From: Anaerolineae bacterium
Lineage (GTDB): Bacteria; Chloroflexota; Anaerolineae; B4-G1; SLSP01
Direction of reading: 5' to 3'
Length of the DNA: 13,298 nucleotides
Assembly (NCBI GenBank): GCA_016927095.1
Contig: JAFGNI010000527.1
Span: forward strand, 1 to 13,298
Shown here: positions 1-10,400 of the stretch, one piece after another
Layout of the letters: every line of letters starts with the position of its first letter
How positions within the stretch are numbered: the stretch's first letter is position 1
The notes under the pieces: model-generated
What the model was told of the DNA's origin: nothing
The model's database searches: none
Seen by the model: the letters and a program-made list of their open reading frames with translations, nothing else
Translations under genes and position numbers: made by a program

Positions 1-5
1 ATCTG

Positions 6-52
6 ATACTTGGGCTTTGGCACAGGCATTTCCCACCTCCTGGCCCAAGTAT
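6..52. repeat. Inverted repeat, 10-bp perfect stem
   Basis: ATACTTGGGC at 6-15 is the exact reverse complement of GCCCAAGTAT at 43-52, with a 27-nt loop. Outer bases CTGATA (3-8) and TATCAG (59-64) offer an alternative pairing. It could be the end of an upstream transcript or a protein-binding site. No T-tract follows it. Confidence 0.5.
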
Positions 53-106
53 ACGAGATATCAGCCGTTTATGCTAGGATCATATTTACGCATCGGTGTA
101 CTTAGC

Positions 107-140
107 CCGCCGGGTCACTCAGCTTAAGGTGACCTGGCGG
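107..140. repeat. Inverted repeat, 12-bp stem with one G-U
   Basis: Positions 107-118 pair with 129-140 in a 12-bp GC-rich stem containing one G-U pair. The 10-nt loop contains the palindrome CTTAAG (123-128). No U-tract follows in either direction, so it is not a standard terminator. It lies about 130 bp upstream of the promoter and could be an operator-like site, a weak terminator of an upstream unit, or a remnant of a mobile element. Confidence 0.5.
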
Positions 141-268
141 TCGCGGGCAGAAAAGAACCCCGCGTATGGTGATTGTGCCCAGATTGTACGCGATCGGACG
201 CCGATGTCAAGTGGCAGGAAGCTCTCTTGCCACTCACCTCGGAAAGGCGAACTGAGAACAGCGCGCGC

Positions 269-297
269 TTGACAACTAAGGCAACTCGGTTTACAAT
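269..297 (+). promoter_or_regulatory. Near-consensus sigma70 promoter
   Basis: TTGACA at 269-274 is a perfect -35 box. After an ideal 17-nt spacer, TACAAT at 292-297 is a -10 box with one mismatch to TATAAT. Transcription would start near 303-308 and read into the three plus-strand genes. The surrounding DNA is GC-rich, so a match this good is unlikely to be chance. It would give a leader of about 310 nt before the first ribosome-binding site. Confidence 0.7.
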
Positions 298-350
298 GCC
301 GCCCCGTAAAGCAGCGCTTGTAGCGATCATCCATCGCAGTGGAGGGCAGA

Positions 351-373
351 TTCCGGCAGGCAACCTGCCGGGA
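351..373 (+). repeat. Leader hairpin 1
   Basis: Perfect 8-bp stem CCGGCAGG/CCTGCCGG with a CAA loop, extendable by a U-G and a U-A pair. It starts about 45 nt after the predicted transcription start. No T-run follows, so it is not an intrinsic terminator. Confidence 0.5.
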
Positions 374-480
374 CAACACGAACACGAACCTTGGTGTGGC
401 GCTGTATCAGTGCGCCGCCGCGAAAGCAGGGCGATCACTTTCTCACCCATTTCACGATTCGCCCGACCATCAACCTGAAG

Positions 481-505
481 CCGGTGCAGCCCACAGGGCT
501 GCCGG
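481..505 (+). repeat. Leader hairpin 2
   Basis: Seven-base perfect stem GCAGCCC/GGGCTGC with an ACA loop, plus three further outer pairs across a 2-nt bulge. It is the second compact hairpin of the leader. Confidence 0.5.
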
Positions 506-522
506 ATCATCGTAGAAGTCAT

Positions 523-575
523 CCCAGCCGGAATGTCGTGGGGTTCTTGACGTCCCTACCTGCCTGCCGGCTGGG
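523..575 (+). repeat. Leader long-range stem 3
   Basis: CCCAGCCGG at 523-531 is the exact reverse complement of CCGGCTGGG at 567-575, enclosing 35 nt. It lies directly upstream of the first gene's translation start region and could affect initiation there. Confidence 0.45.
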
Positions 576-612
576 TGTGTCTATTGTGGGGGTCGATACC
601 CTTTGGAAGCAT

Positions 613-619
613 AGGAGGT
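613..619 (+). promoter_or_regulatory. Ribosome-binding site of the first gene
   Basis: AGGAGGT, a near-perfect Shine-Dalgarno, lies 6 nt before the ATG at 626. This fixes the start there and not at the in-frame GTG at 575, which has no such site. Confidence 0.85.
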
Positions 620-625
620 CGAACG

Positions 626-1459
626 ATGAACAAGACGCGCTTGCTCGTGATGATCGTGGGGTTTGTGCTGGTTGCCATCCTGCTGGTGGTGACCCTGGGC
701 CAGTGCGAGGGCCAGCCCGCGCCGGGCACGGAGACGCCGGGAGGCGTAGCTTCCCCCATTCCGTCTGAGAATGCGACCACCGTGCCGACGTCTGTTCCCA
801 GCGACACCCTCACGCCCACACCCACTGAGGGGGAGATGGCAGCAGCAGCCGTAGGACAGGAGTACATTGCCTACAGACCGACGCAGACAGAGTGCGAGCA
901 GATTGTGGATAGCGGGGACGCTGAGGCTTGTGTGTGGCTGGATTCCGCTCTGTTGATCACACGCCCAGAGTGGGAAACCCTATTGCCCGATACGGATTTC
1001 TACCTGCTTGAGCTGGGGGGTTACCGGCCAGATTCGTTTGATGTCTATGACTCTCGCCGTAGACTTGTGGCCTGGCAGGACGGCCAATACTACAGCGCCG
1101 ATACCTTCGACCAGTTGCTAGAAGTTAACGGCATCACTGCCATCACCGACGAGAACCGCGAAACCGTCGCCAGGGCGTTCGCGCTGATGATCATCTACGG
1201 TTACCTTGAAGAAGAAGTCAACTTCACCGAGTGGGAGGAAGTCGAGGTGGAACCGGGCGCCTTTGCCTATTGTTTGGAAGCCTGGACGAAAATCGGGGGC
1301 TTGGAGCTACAGTGGTGCTTCGTGTTCGGAGATGGACGCTTGAGTGTGGCCTGGGGACCTGACATTCTTCAATATTATGTTGGGGATTACATTGACGTGC
1401 CCCCCGATGAACTGCCCCCTCTTCCTCCGCCTACGAGATACGTCTTCCGAGGAGGGTAG
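626..1459 (+). CDS. Exported or membrane-anchored hypothetical protein with Pro/Thr spacer
   Basis: This 277-residue protein is not one I recognise. Its N-terminus is a basic pair (Lys3, Arg5), then a hydrophobic stretch (about residues 6-25) ending at Cys27. The sequence before that cysteine (LGQC) is a poor lipobox because Gln is at -1, so an uncleaved anchor or ordinary signal peptide is as likely as a lipoprotein. Residues 30-70 are a Pro/Thr/Ser/Gly spacer. Residues 78-277 look globular and acidic, with two close cysteine pairs (Cys90/Cys102 and Cys216/Cys231) that could form disulfides outside the cell, and a proline-rich end. The start is set by AGGAGGT at 613. The stop lies 3 bp before the giant gene, whose ribosome-binding site sits in this gene's last codons, so translation is probably coupled. 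A partner role for the giant exoprotein is inferred from position only. Confidence 0.8.
   Translation: MNKTRLLVMIVGFVLVAILLVVTLGQCEGQPAPGTETPGGVASPIPSENATTVPTSVPSDTLTPTPTEGEMAAAAVGQEYIAYRPTQTECEQIVDSGDAEACVWLDSALLITRPEWETLLPDTDFYLLELGGYRPDSFDVYDSRRRLVAWQDGQYYSADTFDQLLEVNGITAITDENRETVARAFALMIIYGYLEEEVNFTEWEEVEVEPGAFAYCLEAWTKIGGLELQWCFVFGDGRLSVAWGPDILQYYVGDYIDVPPDELPPLPPPTRYVFRGG
1450..1456 (+). promoter_or_regulatory. Ribosome-binding site of the giant gene
   Basis: AGGAGGG lies 6 nt before the ATG at 1463 and inside the last codons of the upstream gene, whose TAG is at 1457-1459. The overlap supports coupled translation of the two genes and fixes the start. Confidence 0.85.
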
Positions 1460-1462
1460 ACC

Positions 1463-4400
1463 ATGAAGACGAGGCAATTGGGACATCTTATCCTGGCCTG
1501 TGGGATTGCGTTGGTGTGGTGGCTATTGACTTCCCAGGATCTTGCAGCGAGCTTGGGGTCAAATTGGCTCGAACGGTCTGATTTCGTTCCACGTGCATTC
1601 GTGGCAGAAACAGACGTGGTAGCACCCATGCAGCAAGGGAGTATCCCAACCGCCACTCTGAGGGCCGCATCTGGGAAGACGATGTATTTCTACCCTGACA
1701 ACGACGACAGAAATCCACTTGAGACACCTCCGCATCTCGTGCTCTACCGTGATGGGGATCTGACTCCGGCCATCTCCCGTACGCTGAACATTGTCGTGAG
1801 CAACGTCCAGGTGAATCCCGGCATCACGATGACGGTCGAAATCATGGCTCTGACTCAGCATCGTGACCCAGACCGGACTGATTTCCATCAAATCATCGTA
1901 TGGCACGAGGTTCAGACACGCACCAATTCTACACCGGCACCCCAGTTGTATGAAGTCGCGTTCTCCCGCGAGTTTACCGAGTCAATTCCATATGTCGGAC
2001 TGTCGAGTTTGGGCAGTGTCATTGCCACTGGTGACATCGTCCGTACACCCACCGACTATTTCCAGGTTGAGGTTGTAGTGGGTGGAGCAGCGGTTGGCGA
2101 CTTTGATCCCAGGGAGTATGCCTTCCTGATGGAGAACCAGTGGACGGTGCCGCTGCCCCAGGTGCGGGAGGAAGCCGATGGCGGAGCACCGGACGAACTG
2201 ATCGTCTACTACTGCGATATGTTTGACTTCCACGCAGGCAACCAACAGCGCGTTGCCAGAGCCGATGTCTCGGATTACGTCCGCATCACGCTCACTCCTG
2301 CAATCACCGAGGCATTTCACGCCCAGACCGATGACTGGGGGATGGGTCCCTGGAGTGCCAATTGGAGTGGGGGGCGCGGTGATGATAGAGGAGATCGGTT
2401 GAGCATTGCCCTCATCTACGGCGGCCCTGCTGTGAGAGAGTGGTACCACGGCACAGGACAAGACGATTCCAAGATTACGATGTGGTCCGCCGGTGGGGGG
2501 TGGGGAACAAACTACGACACTGTTCTCGACGGGCACATGAGCACATTTCATCACGAGCTATTTCACAACTTGCAGAGCAATCTCAACCTGCTGATCGGGG
2601 GTGGTGGACAGGACTGGCCTTGGCCCTTCTTCTCCGAGGGGACTGCCGGGTTGGCAACCGCAGTGGGGCAACCCGGCTTGCAGTTCACAACAACTGTGCC
2701 CCTGCGCCAATATGTGGCTCGTGCCAACGGTTTTCTAGGCAATGATTTGAACCAGAGCTATGCTGATGTCGAACCTGCTGTAGGTGCTGCAATCTACTGG
2801 CGCTTCCTGTACGAGCAGTGTGGCGGGATAGACGCCAATGGCGTTGAGCATCCCGATATCGGAATGCAGGTGATCAGCCGAGCACTCACCGTGCACTATT
2901 CTATCATTCCCAGTCCGGATGAGATCGTCGAGAGAATGCCTGGCGTCATGGATCGAGCCCTTGAAGATATTCCCTCGTGCCCATTCGACACGCACGAGGA
3001 GAGCCTGATCTCATTTGCCCGCGCCATCTACGCGCTGAGCCTGGAGAATGGCAGGTGCATCACGGGCACAAACCAACCTGCCGGATGTATGTTCTACGAT
3101 CCCAATACGCTGTATCAGAATCCTCCAGCCTCAACCATTTTTCTTTCCTTCAACCAGCATCAGTGGGCGAGCCCCGATACGATGGCGGTACACACGGGTA
3201 CGATCACGAGCAGTTTCGGCATGGATTTCGTCAACATCCCACTCACCTCCAACTCACCAGGTGGTGATCCTGTGACTATCGAGTTCTACAGCGCAGGAAC
3301 CGCTGCAGAATTCAGGGTGGATGCGTGGAGATTGTACCGGGATCGCTCCACCTCCGCGCTATACCATGCCGTGGCCGATCCAGAACCCATCACCCGGGTG
3401 AACGATGAGGGGCACCTGGTCTACTCCATGGTGATCAGTACCTCCGTGTCCAACAAGCTGGCCCTGATCATCACGCGGGTGGATGCTGACGAGGCGCTTG
3501 ACCCGCTTGGCGCCTATACCATCACGGTGAAACCCACGCCGCCAGATTTGACGCCCCCAACCATCCGTCTCGAGCGGGAGTGGGAAAACCTCGGCCTGTG
3601 CCAGGGCGCGGCCGTCAACCTGTACGCCGTCGTCTACGACGAGGGAAGCGGATTGGCGGACATCTCGGTGTCTCTCTCTCCGGCGGCGCAGGTGCCGGAG
3701 ATCGACAATCCGTTCGGCCAATACCGCTTCCTCGTCGCCACCGCCCGGCCGGGGCAGACGGTGCAGTACCGGATCACGGCGACGGACCAGGCTGGCCATT
3801 TCAAGTACGTATACGGCACGCTCAGCTCGCCCAGGCCGCCCGGGTGCGACCACCCCGACGACAACTACTCCAGCGCCTCGGCGCAGTCTGCGCCGGTGGC
3901 GCTGCCTCCGGGCGCGCGCCAGGAGCCGGCTGTGGCCCTGTTGGCCAGCAGCGGCTACGCCTTCGAGATGGAGAGCCTCCTGGCCCTCGCCGGGGAGGGG
4001 GTCGACTGGGTCGAGATCGACTTCGACCCCATCGCCATCGCCGAACGGTACCCGGTGCTCGTCATCCCCTCCGGGGGTCTGTACGGGCTGGAGAACTCGA
4101 CCACCTTCCGCGTCCGATTGGAGGAATATGCCCGCCAGGGCGGCACGATCATCGCCTTCGCCCAGCAGCACGGGTACGAGTACGCCGCGCTGCCTGGTGG
4201 TGAGGTCGGCGGCTACGGCTGGAGCGAGGACATCTCCTGTCTGCGCTCCGCGCTGGCGATAGAGAGCTGGCATCCCCTGCTCTCTGGCTTCGACCGCGCC
4301 ACGCTCTCGGCCCACGTGGACGGCTACTTCGTCTCCTGGCCCGAGGGGGCGCAGAGGCTCCTCTTCCGGAGCGCCAACGGCTGGCCCGCCGCCATCCTGT

Positions 4401-7400
4401 ACCCCTACGGCGAGGGCTGGGTCTTTGCTGCCACCCTCTACGACGACTGGGGCGCCGGCAACGGGCAGCAGGGCGCCGATGCCCTGACGCTGGTGCGCGA
4501 TCTGCTCGCCTGGGCCATCCCCAATGACGGCGTCCTCTCCCCGGCGAGTGCGGGGGTGCCTGAGCAGGACCAATACGATGCGCCCGGCGAGACGGTCGCG
4601 CTGGATATCCCCATCACCAACACCTCTCCCTTCACCGTCACCGCCGTCTCGCTGCGCTTCGTGGACCCGGCGCGCCAGGTGGCCTTCACGCGCACCGTGT
4701 CCATCACCCCCTCGACCCCGTTCGGGGCAGGCATACCGGCTGGCGGGTCTGCCATCGTGCCTGTCACCGCGACTGCCGCCGCGCCCCTTGGCATCTGGCG
4801 CGTGGACGCCCAACTGCTGATCAACGGCGCATACCCGGTGAGCGATCTGCGGCAGGTGGCTCGCTTCGCCGTCGCCCAGCCGCCGGCCGCCGTGGGCCCT
4901 GACCGGTCGCTCTACCTCGGCATCACCGCACCGGACGACACCTTCGCCAAGGGCTCGCTCATCCCCTACACCTTCCGTATCTACAACTTCAGCAGCGAAC
5001 CCCTGATCGCCACGGTGCACTACGGCTTCGATCACGATTTCGACATCCACCACCGCTTCCGCCTGCTGGCCGAGGACGTGGTGGTGCCCGCCGCCGACGG
5101 CGACACGCCCGGCGAGGCGATCGTGACGTACGACCTCACGCAGCCGCCCAACCCGTGGGGAGGCACGCTGCGCGGGCGCGTCAGGGCCGGCGGGAATGAA
5201 GCCTTCGCGGCCTATCGCGTCCGCCGGGTGGGTGTGTCGGCCCGCCTGCAGGCCTCGCTCGAACCGTTCGAGGTGCAGCGCTCCGAGCCCGTCACGCTGA
5301 CGGTGAGCCTGCGCAAGCAGTACAGCGGCGTCCTGACGACCACGCTGCACGTCAGCGTCATGGACGCCGGCCGCACCATCTTCCACACGGGCGTGTTGAC
5401 CGTGCCGCTGGTCTCCGATGCCCTGATGACCGTGCACACCGCGTTCACCGTGCCGGCCTCCGCCGCCAGCGGCATAGGGCTGGTGCGCATAGACGCCCGC
5501 ACGCCCGACGGCCGCGTCGTCGGAGGGGCCTACGCCCGCTACAGCGTGCCTGCCAGTCCGCTCGTCTTCGTCACCGCGCTGCCGGGCTCCCTGGAGCCGG
5601 GCACGTCCCAGCTGGCTATCGTCACCGTGTCGAACCCAAGCTCCGCCGTCCCGGTTACCAACGGGACCCTCTCGGCGGCGTTCACCAGCCCGCAGGGGGT
5701 CACCACGACGCTGGGGAGCAGGACGTTCGCCCTGGACCCGGGAGGCGCCGTCGCGCTCAGTTTCGCCTTCACGGCTGCCGAGCCCGGCGACTATCTCTTC
5801 ACCTTCACGGCTTCCGACGAGTACAGCTCGCGCACCTGGCAGCGGCTGGCGGCCAGGCGTGTGCTGTCCTCCGCCCAGTTCGATCGCCCCTTCTACCGCG
5901 CCGGCGACTCACTCGGCCTGTCCGTTTCGCTGGTCGACGGCGGCGATTTCCAGGAGGGGGTGGAGGTTTCCGTCGAGATACCCGCCGCCGGCTACTCCGC
6001 TGTCCGGTCCGCTTCGCTTTCGCCCGGCCAGGGAATGACGCTCACCTACGCGGCGGCCGTGCCGCAGTCCATCTCGGCCGGCAGCCACCCCGTCACCGTC
6101 ACGCTGGTCCAGGCCGGCGCCACTTTGCAGCAAGTGCTCGAGTTCAGCGTGCCGCCCGCGGACCTGCGCGCCGTGCCGGTGCAGCAGGAGGTCGGCGCGG
6201 GCGAGACCGCCGCGCTGGCCGTCGACAATGTGGGCGGCGTGGCGACGTCGGCTGCCTACGAGCTGGCGCTGAACGACGCGCGGGGCCGGTCGATCCTCTC
6301 GATCGCCGGGACGCTGGACGAGGTTGCGCCGGCGGCAGAGGAGCAGGTGGTGTACGCCGTGCCGGAGGGCGCGGTCTCGGGGGTGCATTACCTGGTGGTC
6401 AAACTCACCGACGGCCAGACCGGCGAGGTGGAGCGCTATGCCTGGCCGCTGCAGGCGGCCGGCTTGAGCGCGCAGATCGACGCGCGGGCAGAACAGGAGG
6501 TCGCCGTCGCCGGCGAACCGGTCACCGTTTCCGTCGCGCTGACCAACACGGGGGCTGCGATCGCGGACGGCGAGCTGCATCTTCGTGTCCTGCAGCGGCA
6601 AGGGGAGACGCAGTGGACTCGCTTCACCACTGCCGACGGGTTGATAAACAACAACACCCAGTGCGTCGTCGTCGACGAATCCGGATACGTGTGGTTTGGC
6701 GCTGGGACCTATAGTACGCCGGGAGGGGTGAGTGTGTTGGACCACGGCGGCACCCCCTTCGACAGATCGGATGACGTGTGGCAGACCTTCACCACCGCCG
6801 ATGGGTTGGGGCATGCCGATGTGCGCAGTATCGTGATCGATGCCGCGGGATACAAGTGGATCACGACCTGGGGAGGGGGCGTGAGCGTGCTCGACGACAA
6901 CGGCACCCCCTTCGACAAGTCGGATGATGTGTGGCAGACCTTCACGACCGCCAACAGCGGGCTGGCGTACAACTATGTCTTCGGTGTTGCCATCGACGCG
7001 ATGGGCTACAAGTGGTTCGGGACCTACTATTACTATGGGGTAAGCATGCTCGACGACGGCGGCACCCCCTTCGACAGATCCGATGACGTGTGGCGGACCT
7101 TTAACACCGCCGATGGGCTGGCGAGCAACAATGTTTTTGACATCGTCGTCGACGCCGAGGGGCGCAAGTGGTTCGGCACCGATGCCGGCCTGAACGTGCT
7201 CGACGATGGCGGCACCCCCTTGAACAAGGCGGACGACACCTGGCAGACCTACGTCATCAGCAGCGACCCGGTGCGCGATGGCGTCATCGAGATCGCCATC
7301 GACGCAGGAGGGCTCCTGTGGCTGGGCATCCACAATGACGGCGTGATGGTGCTCGACGATGGCGGCACCCCCTTCGACCTGTCGGACGACCTCCGGCAGA

Positions 7401-10400
7401 CCTTCACCGTCACCGACGGTTTGAACGCCAGCTATATCTACAACGTGACGATCGATCCGGCAGAGCTCAAGTGGTTTGGGACGGGCTCCAATGGCGTGAG
7501 AGTGCTCGACGACGGAGGCACCCCCTTCGACAAATCGGACGACTCCTGGCTGGGCTTCAGCCTCAATGCTGACCCGCGATATGACAGCGCCCGTGATATC
7601 GCGATCGACCCGATGGGGTTGAAGTGGTTTGCCGCCTTCAACGGCGTGCACGTGTTCGGCGAGAGCACCCGCGTGCTGTGGGCGCAGACGATGCCGGTCG
7701 ATCTGCCTGCGGGCCAGGCCGCGACCGTGCTTGCCGCACCTGGTGCGCTGAGCGTGACCGGCAAGCTGATCCTGGAGGCGACGCTGGCCTCGCCCACGGG
7801 GCAGACCATCGCCTTCGACGCCGCGCCGTTCTACATCTTCCCCGAGACCGCGGCCCCGGTGTCGGGCGCGGCCGCCTTCCCGCGCCTGGCCTGGCGCGGC
7901 ACGCAGTTCCTTGCCTCCGCTGCCCGCGGCCGCTACAGCGCCGCCCTTGCGGCGTCGTCCGGCGGTTCGCTGCTCGTCCTGACGCTGGACGCCGATCCGC
8001 TCCTCTGCCGCCCCGGGGAGGCCATCCTCCTCAGCGGCGAGGTGCGCAACGGCGGCAGCTCGAGCCTCACCGACCAGGTGCTCACGATCCGCCAGAGCGG
8101 CGTCGTCGTCTACACCTCCGCTCCCTTCCGCCTGCAGCCCGGCGAGAGCTATCCCTTCGCGCTCGGGACCACGGCGCCAGCCGCCGCCGGCGGCCTCGTG
8201 TTCGACGCCATCGTGGGGGAGACGCGGGTCCGCGAGGTCGTGCAGGTCGCCGAACCGGCCGTGGCGATGGAGGCGCAGGCGCCTGTGCTGGCCGGCAGCC
8301 AGCCCTTCTCTCTCACCATCAGCCTCGACAACACCGGTCTGCTGGACGTCCTGGCCGACGTGACGGTCGAAGCCTCGGACGGGCGGATCGGGGTCCGCAC
8401 CTCGCAGCTGGCGCTCCCCGCCGGGGAGATGCGCCTCCTGCAGCACACCTATCAGGTCGTCCAGGACACCACCTTCACCGTCACCCTCTCCGGCGACGTC
8501 GACCGGACGGTCGTCGTCCCGGTGTCCTTCGGCGAGGCGGCCACGGCGGTCTTCTCGCCCGAGCCCATCTATCCCGAGGGACCCATCGCCATCCCCTACA
8601 CGCTCGCCAACACCGGCCAACTTCCCGTCCAGTTCGTCGCCGATGTCGCCGTCTCCGGTTCGGGGGTTGTGGTCTGGGAATCGAGTTTCGACACCTACCT
8701 GCCGGTGGACGGCGCCGCCTCGGGCGACCTGATCCTGGACCTGCCGCCCGGCGACTATACCCTGGCCTACGCCACGTCGTTCGTGGCAGGCGAGGTCCCG
8801 TTCCGGGTCCTGCCCCTGGTGGCGGTCGAGCTCTCCGCCGAGGCCGGGCCGGCCGCGGATGGGCTCGTCACCGTCGCCGCCACCGTGACCAACGCCGGCA
8901 TCCAACCCTTCGACGGCGACCTGCGCCTGGAGACGCCCTTCTTCGTCACGGTGCAGCCCATCTCTGCCGGGCCTCGGGCCAGCGCGTCCGTCGACCTGGC
9001 CGTCGATCTGGCGGCCGCTGCGCCGGGCGCATACGACGCCGTCCTGTCTCTCCGCTCCAGTTCCGGCGCGGTGCTGCAGGCACGGGCGCTGTCCATCACC
9101 GTCGCCGGCGCCGATCTCCGCGTCGCCGGTGTACCGGCCGCGGTGCTGGCTGCGGGGCAGGCGCACACGATCACCTTTGGCCTGGAGAATCGGGGCGACC
9201 TGGCGGGCGAGGGGGTTCTGCGCTTCGCCCTGGGCGACCTGGCCGACGAGGAGCAGGCCTTCTGGCTGGAGGGCGGGGGCGAGACCGGCCTCGACTTCAG
9301 CTTCTACCTCCCGCTCGGGCTGGAGGCGCGCGATTACCCGGCGACCTACGTTCTCAGCACCACGGCCGGGGTCGAGCGCGGCAGCCTTCTCATCTCTGTC
9401 CGGGGCATCAGCGTCACCGTCGAGGCGGAGTGGGACCGCGCCTCCTATCTTCCCGGCGAGGCGGCTATCTTGCGCCTTACGGTTGCCAACCGGGAGGCAT
9501 TCCCCACGCCGCTGCTGTACGCCCTGGCGGCCTACGGCGACCAGGTGATCACCCGGCCGCTGGCGCTGGCCGGCGGCGCGGCGAGCGTGCTCGACTTCTC
9601 GTTCACCGCCAGCGCCGAGGCCGGCCCCATCGTCTTCTACGGCATCTACGAGGAGAGCGAGCAGCGCGGCGTCCACCTCAACACGACCTACCTCACCCTG
9701 CGCAACCCCGACGTGACCCTCGTGCCGGACCGCCGCGTCTACCGTCCCGGCGACACGGTACAGGTCGCGATCGTCGCCGAGGGGGCGGGCGAGCTCGACG
9801 TCACTGCGCCCGGCTTCACCTCCACCATCCAGCTTCCGGCTCCCGGCTTCCAGTTCGCGCTGCCCGCCGGCCTGATGCGCGGCACCTACGCCATCGCGTA
9901 CGCGCTGCACGGCGGCCCGCTGCACGAGGCCCTGTTCGACGTGGAGGCGCCCTGGGTGCGCATCACCGAGGCGCGCCTGCTCGGTTCGCCTTACCTGCCC
10001 GGCGACTTGGTGCAGGCCGAGCTCACCGTCGCCTCCACCGACCCCGTCGAGGTCGAGGTGCGGGCCTGGCTGCTGTATCCCGACGGGACCCAGGGCGAGG
10101 AGGTCGCGGACGCGATCTCGCTGCAGGGCGTGCTCAATAACCGCGTCCCGGTCGCGCTGCCGCTGGCCACCACGCAGGCCGGCCCGCACCGGCTGGTCTA
10201 CCTGCTGGCCCCGGCGGGCGATCCCGAGGGGGTCTACGCCGCCGGCACGGAGGCCTTCGACGTGGGCACGTTCGCCGTCCTGGGTCTGCGCACCGACCGC
10301 GAGGCCTATGCTTTCGCAGCCGATCCGGTTGCGGGAGCCGTGACCGTCTACGCGACCGCCCCCGGCGAAGGGCAGCTGACGCTGCTGCTGGACGGCGTGC

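Larger units (their letters stand above)
1..268. other. Non-coding region with inverted repeats, no gene seen
   Basis: I see no credible coding region here. Reading frames exist on both strands, but none has a ribosome-binding site or recognisable protein features. The stretch holds three inverted repeats: 6-15 with 43-52, 107-118 with 129-140, and 210-216 with 228-234. None is followed by a T-run on either strand, so they are not classical terminators. The coding region upstream of the window is unknown. Confidence 0.6.
304..612 (+). promoter_or_regulatory. Long structured 5' leader with three stem-loops
   Basis: This non-coding interval lies between the predicted transcription start and the first ribosome-binding site. 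It has three self-complementary elements. The first is CCGGCAGG (353-360) with CCTGCCGG (364-371), a 3-nt loop extendable to 351/373. The second is GCAGCCC (486-492) with GGGCTGC (496-502), extendable past a bulge by CCG (481-483) and CGG (503-505). The third is CCCAGCCGG (523-531) with CCGGCTGGG (567-575), closing a 35-nt loop. The last stem ends 38 nt before the Shine-Dalgarno at 613. I recognise no known riboswitch consensus. A regulatory leader is an inference from spacing and structure. Confidence 0.4.

Noticed and set aside
547..587. Second promoter with TTGACG at 547
   Set aside because: No acceptable -10 box lies 16-18 nt downstream. The nearest candidate (TATTGT at 582) is far too distant.
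575..625. Upstream GTG start for the first gene
   Set aside because: It has no Shine-Dalgarno, overlaps the third leader stem, and would put 17 residues before a normal signal sequence. The ATG at 626 has AGGAGGT 6 nt upstream.
695..710. Canonical lipobox in the first protein
   Set aside because: The residue before Cys27 is Gln, where signal peptidase II substrates have Gly, Ala or Ser, so lipidation is left open.
3359..5437. Open frame of 692 codons on the minus strand
   Set aside because: Same antisense shadow effect, with low-complexity Arg/Gly/His/Asp-rich translation and no recognisable motif.
6725..7560. CRISPR-like regular repeats
   Set aside because: The spacing of about 150 nt, a single open frame and a protein-level pattern show coding propeller blades, not a CRISPR array.
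6611..7660. Sensor domain of a hybrid histidine kinase
   Set aside because: No kinase, HAMP or response-regulator domain, and no transmembrane segment, follows. The propeller sits inside an extracellular Ig-like chain.
7624..10140. Open frame of 838 codons on the plus strand in another frame
   Set aside because: Extremely Arg/Gly/Pro-rich out-of-frame reading of the giant gene, with no ribosome-binding site and no domain pattern.
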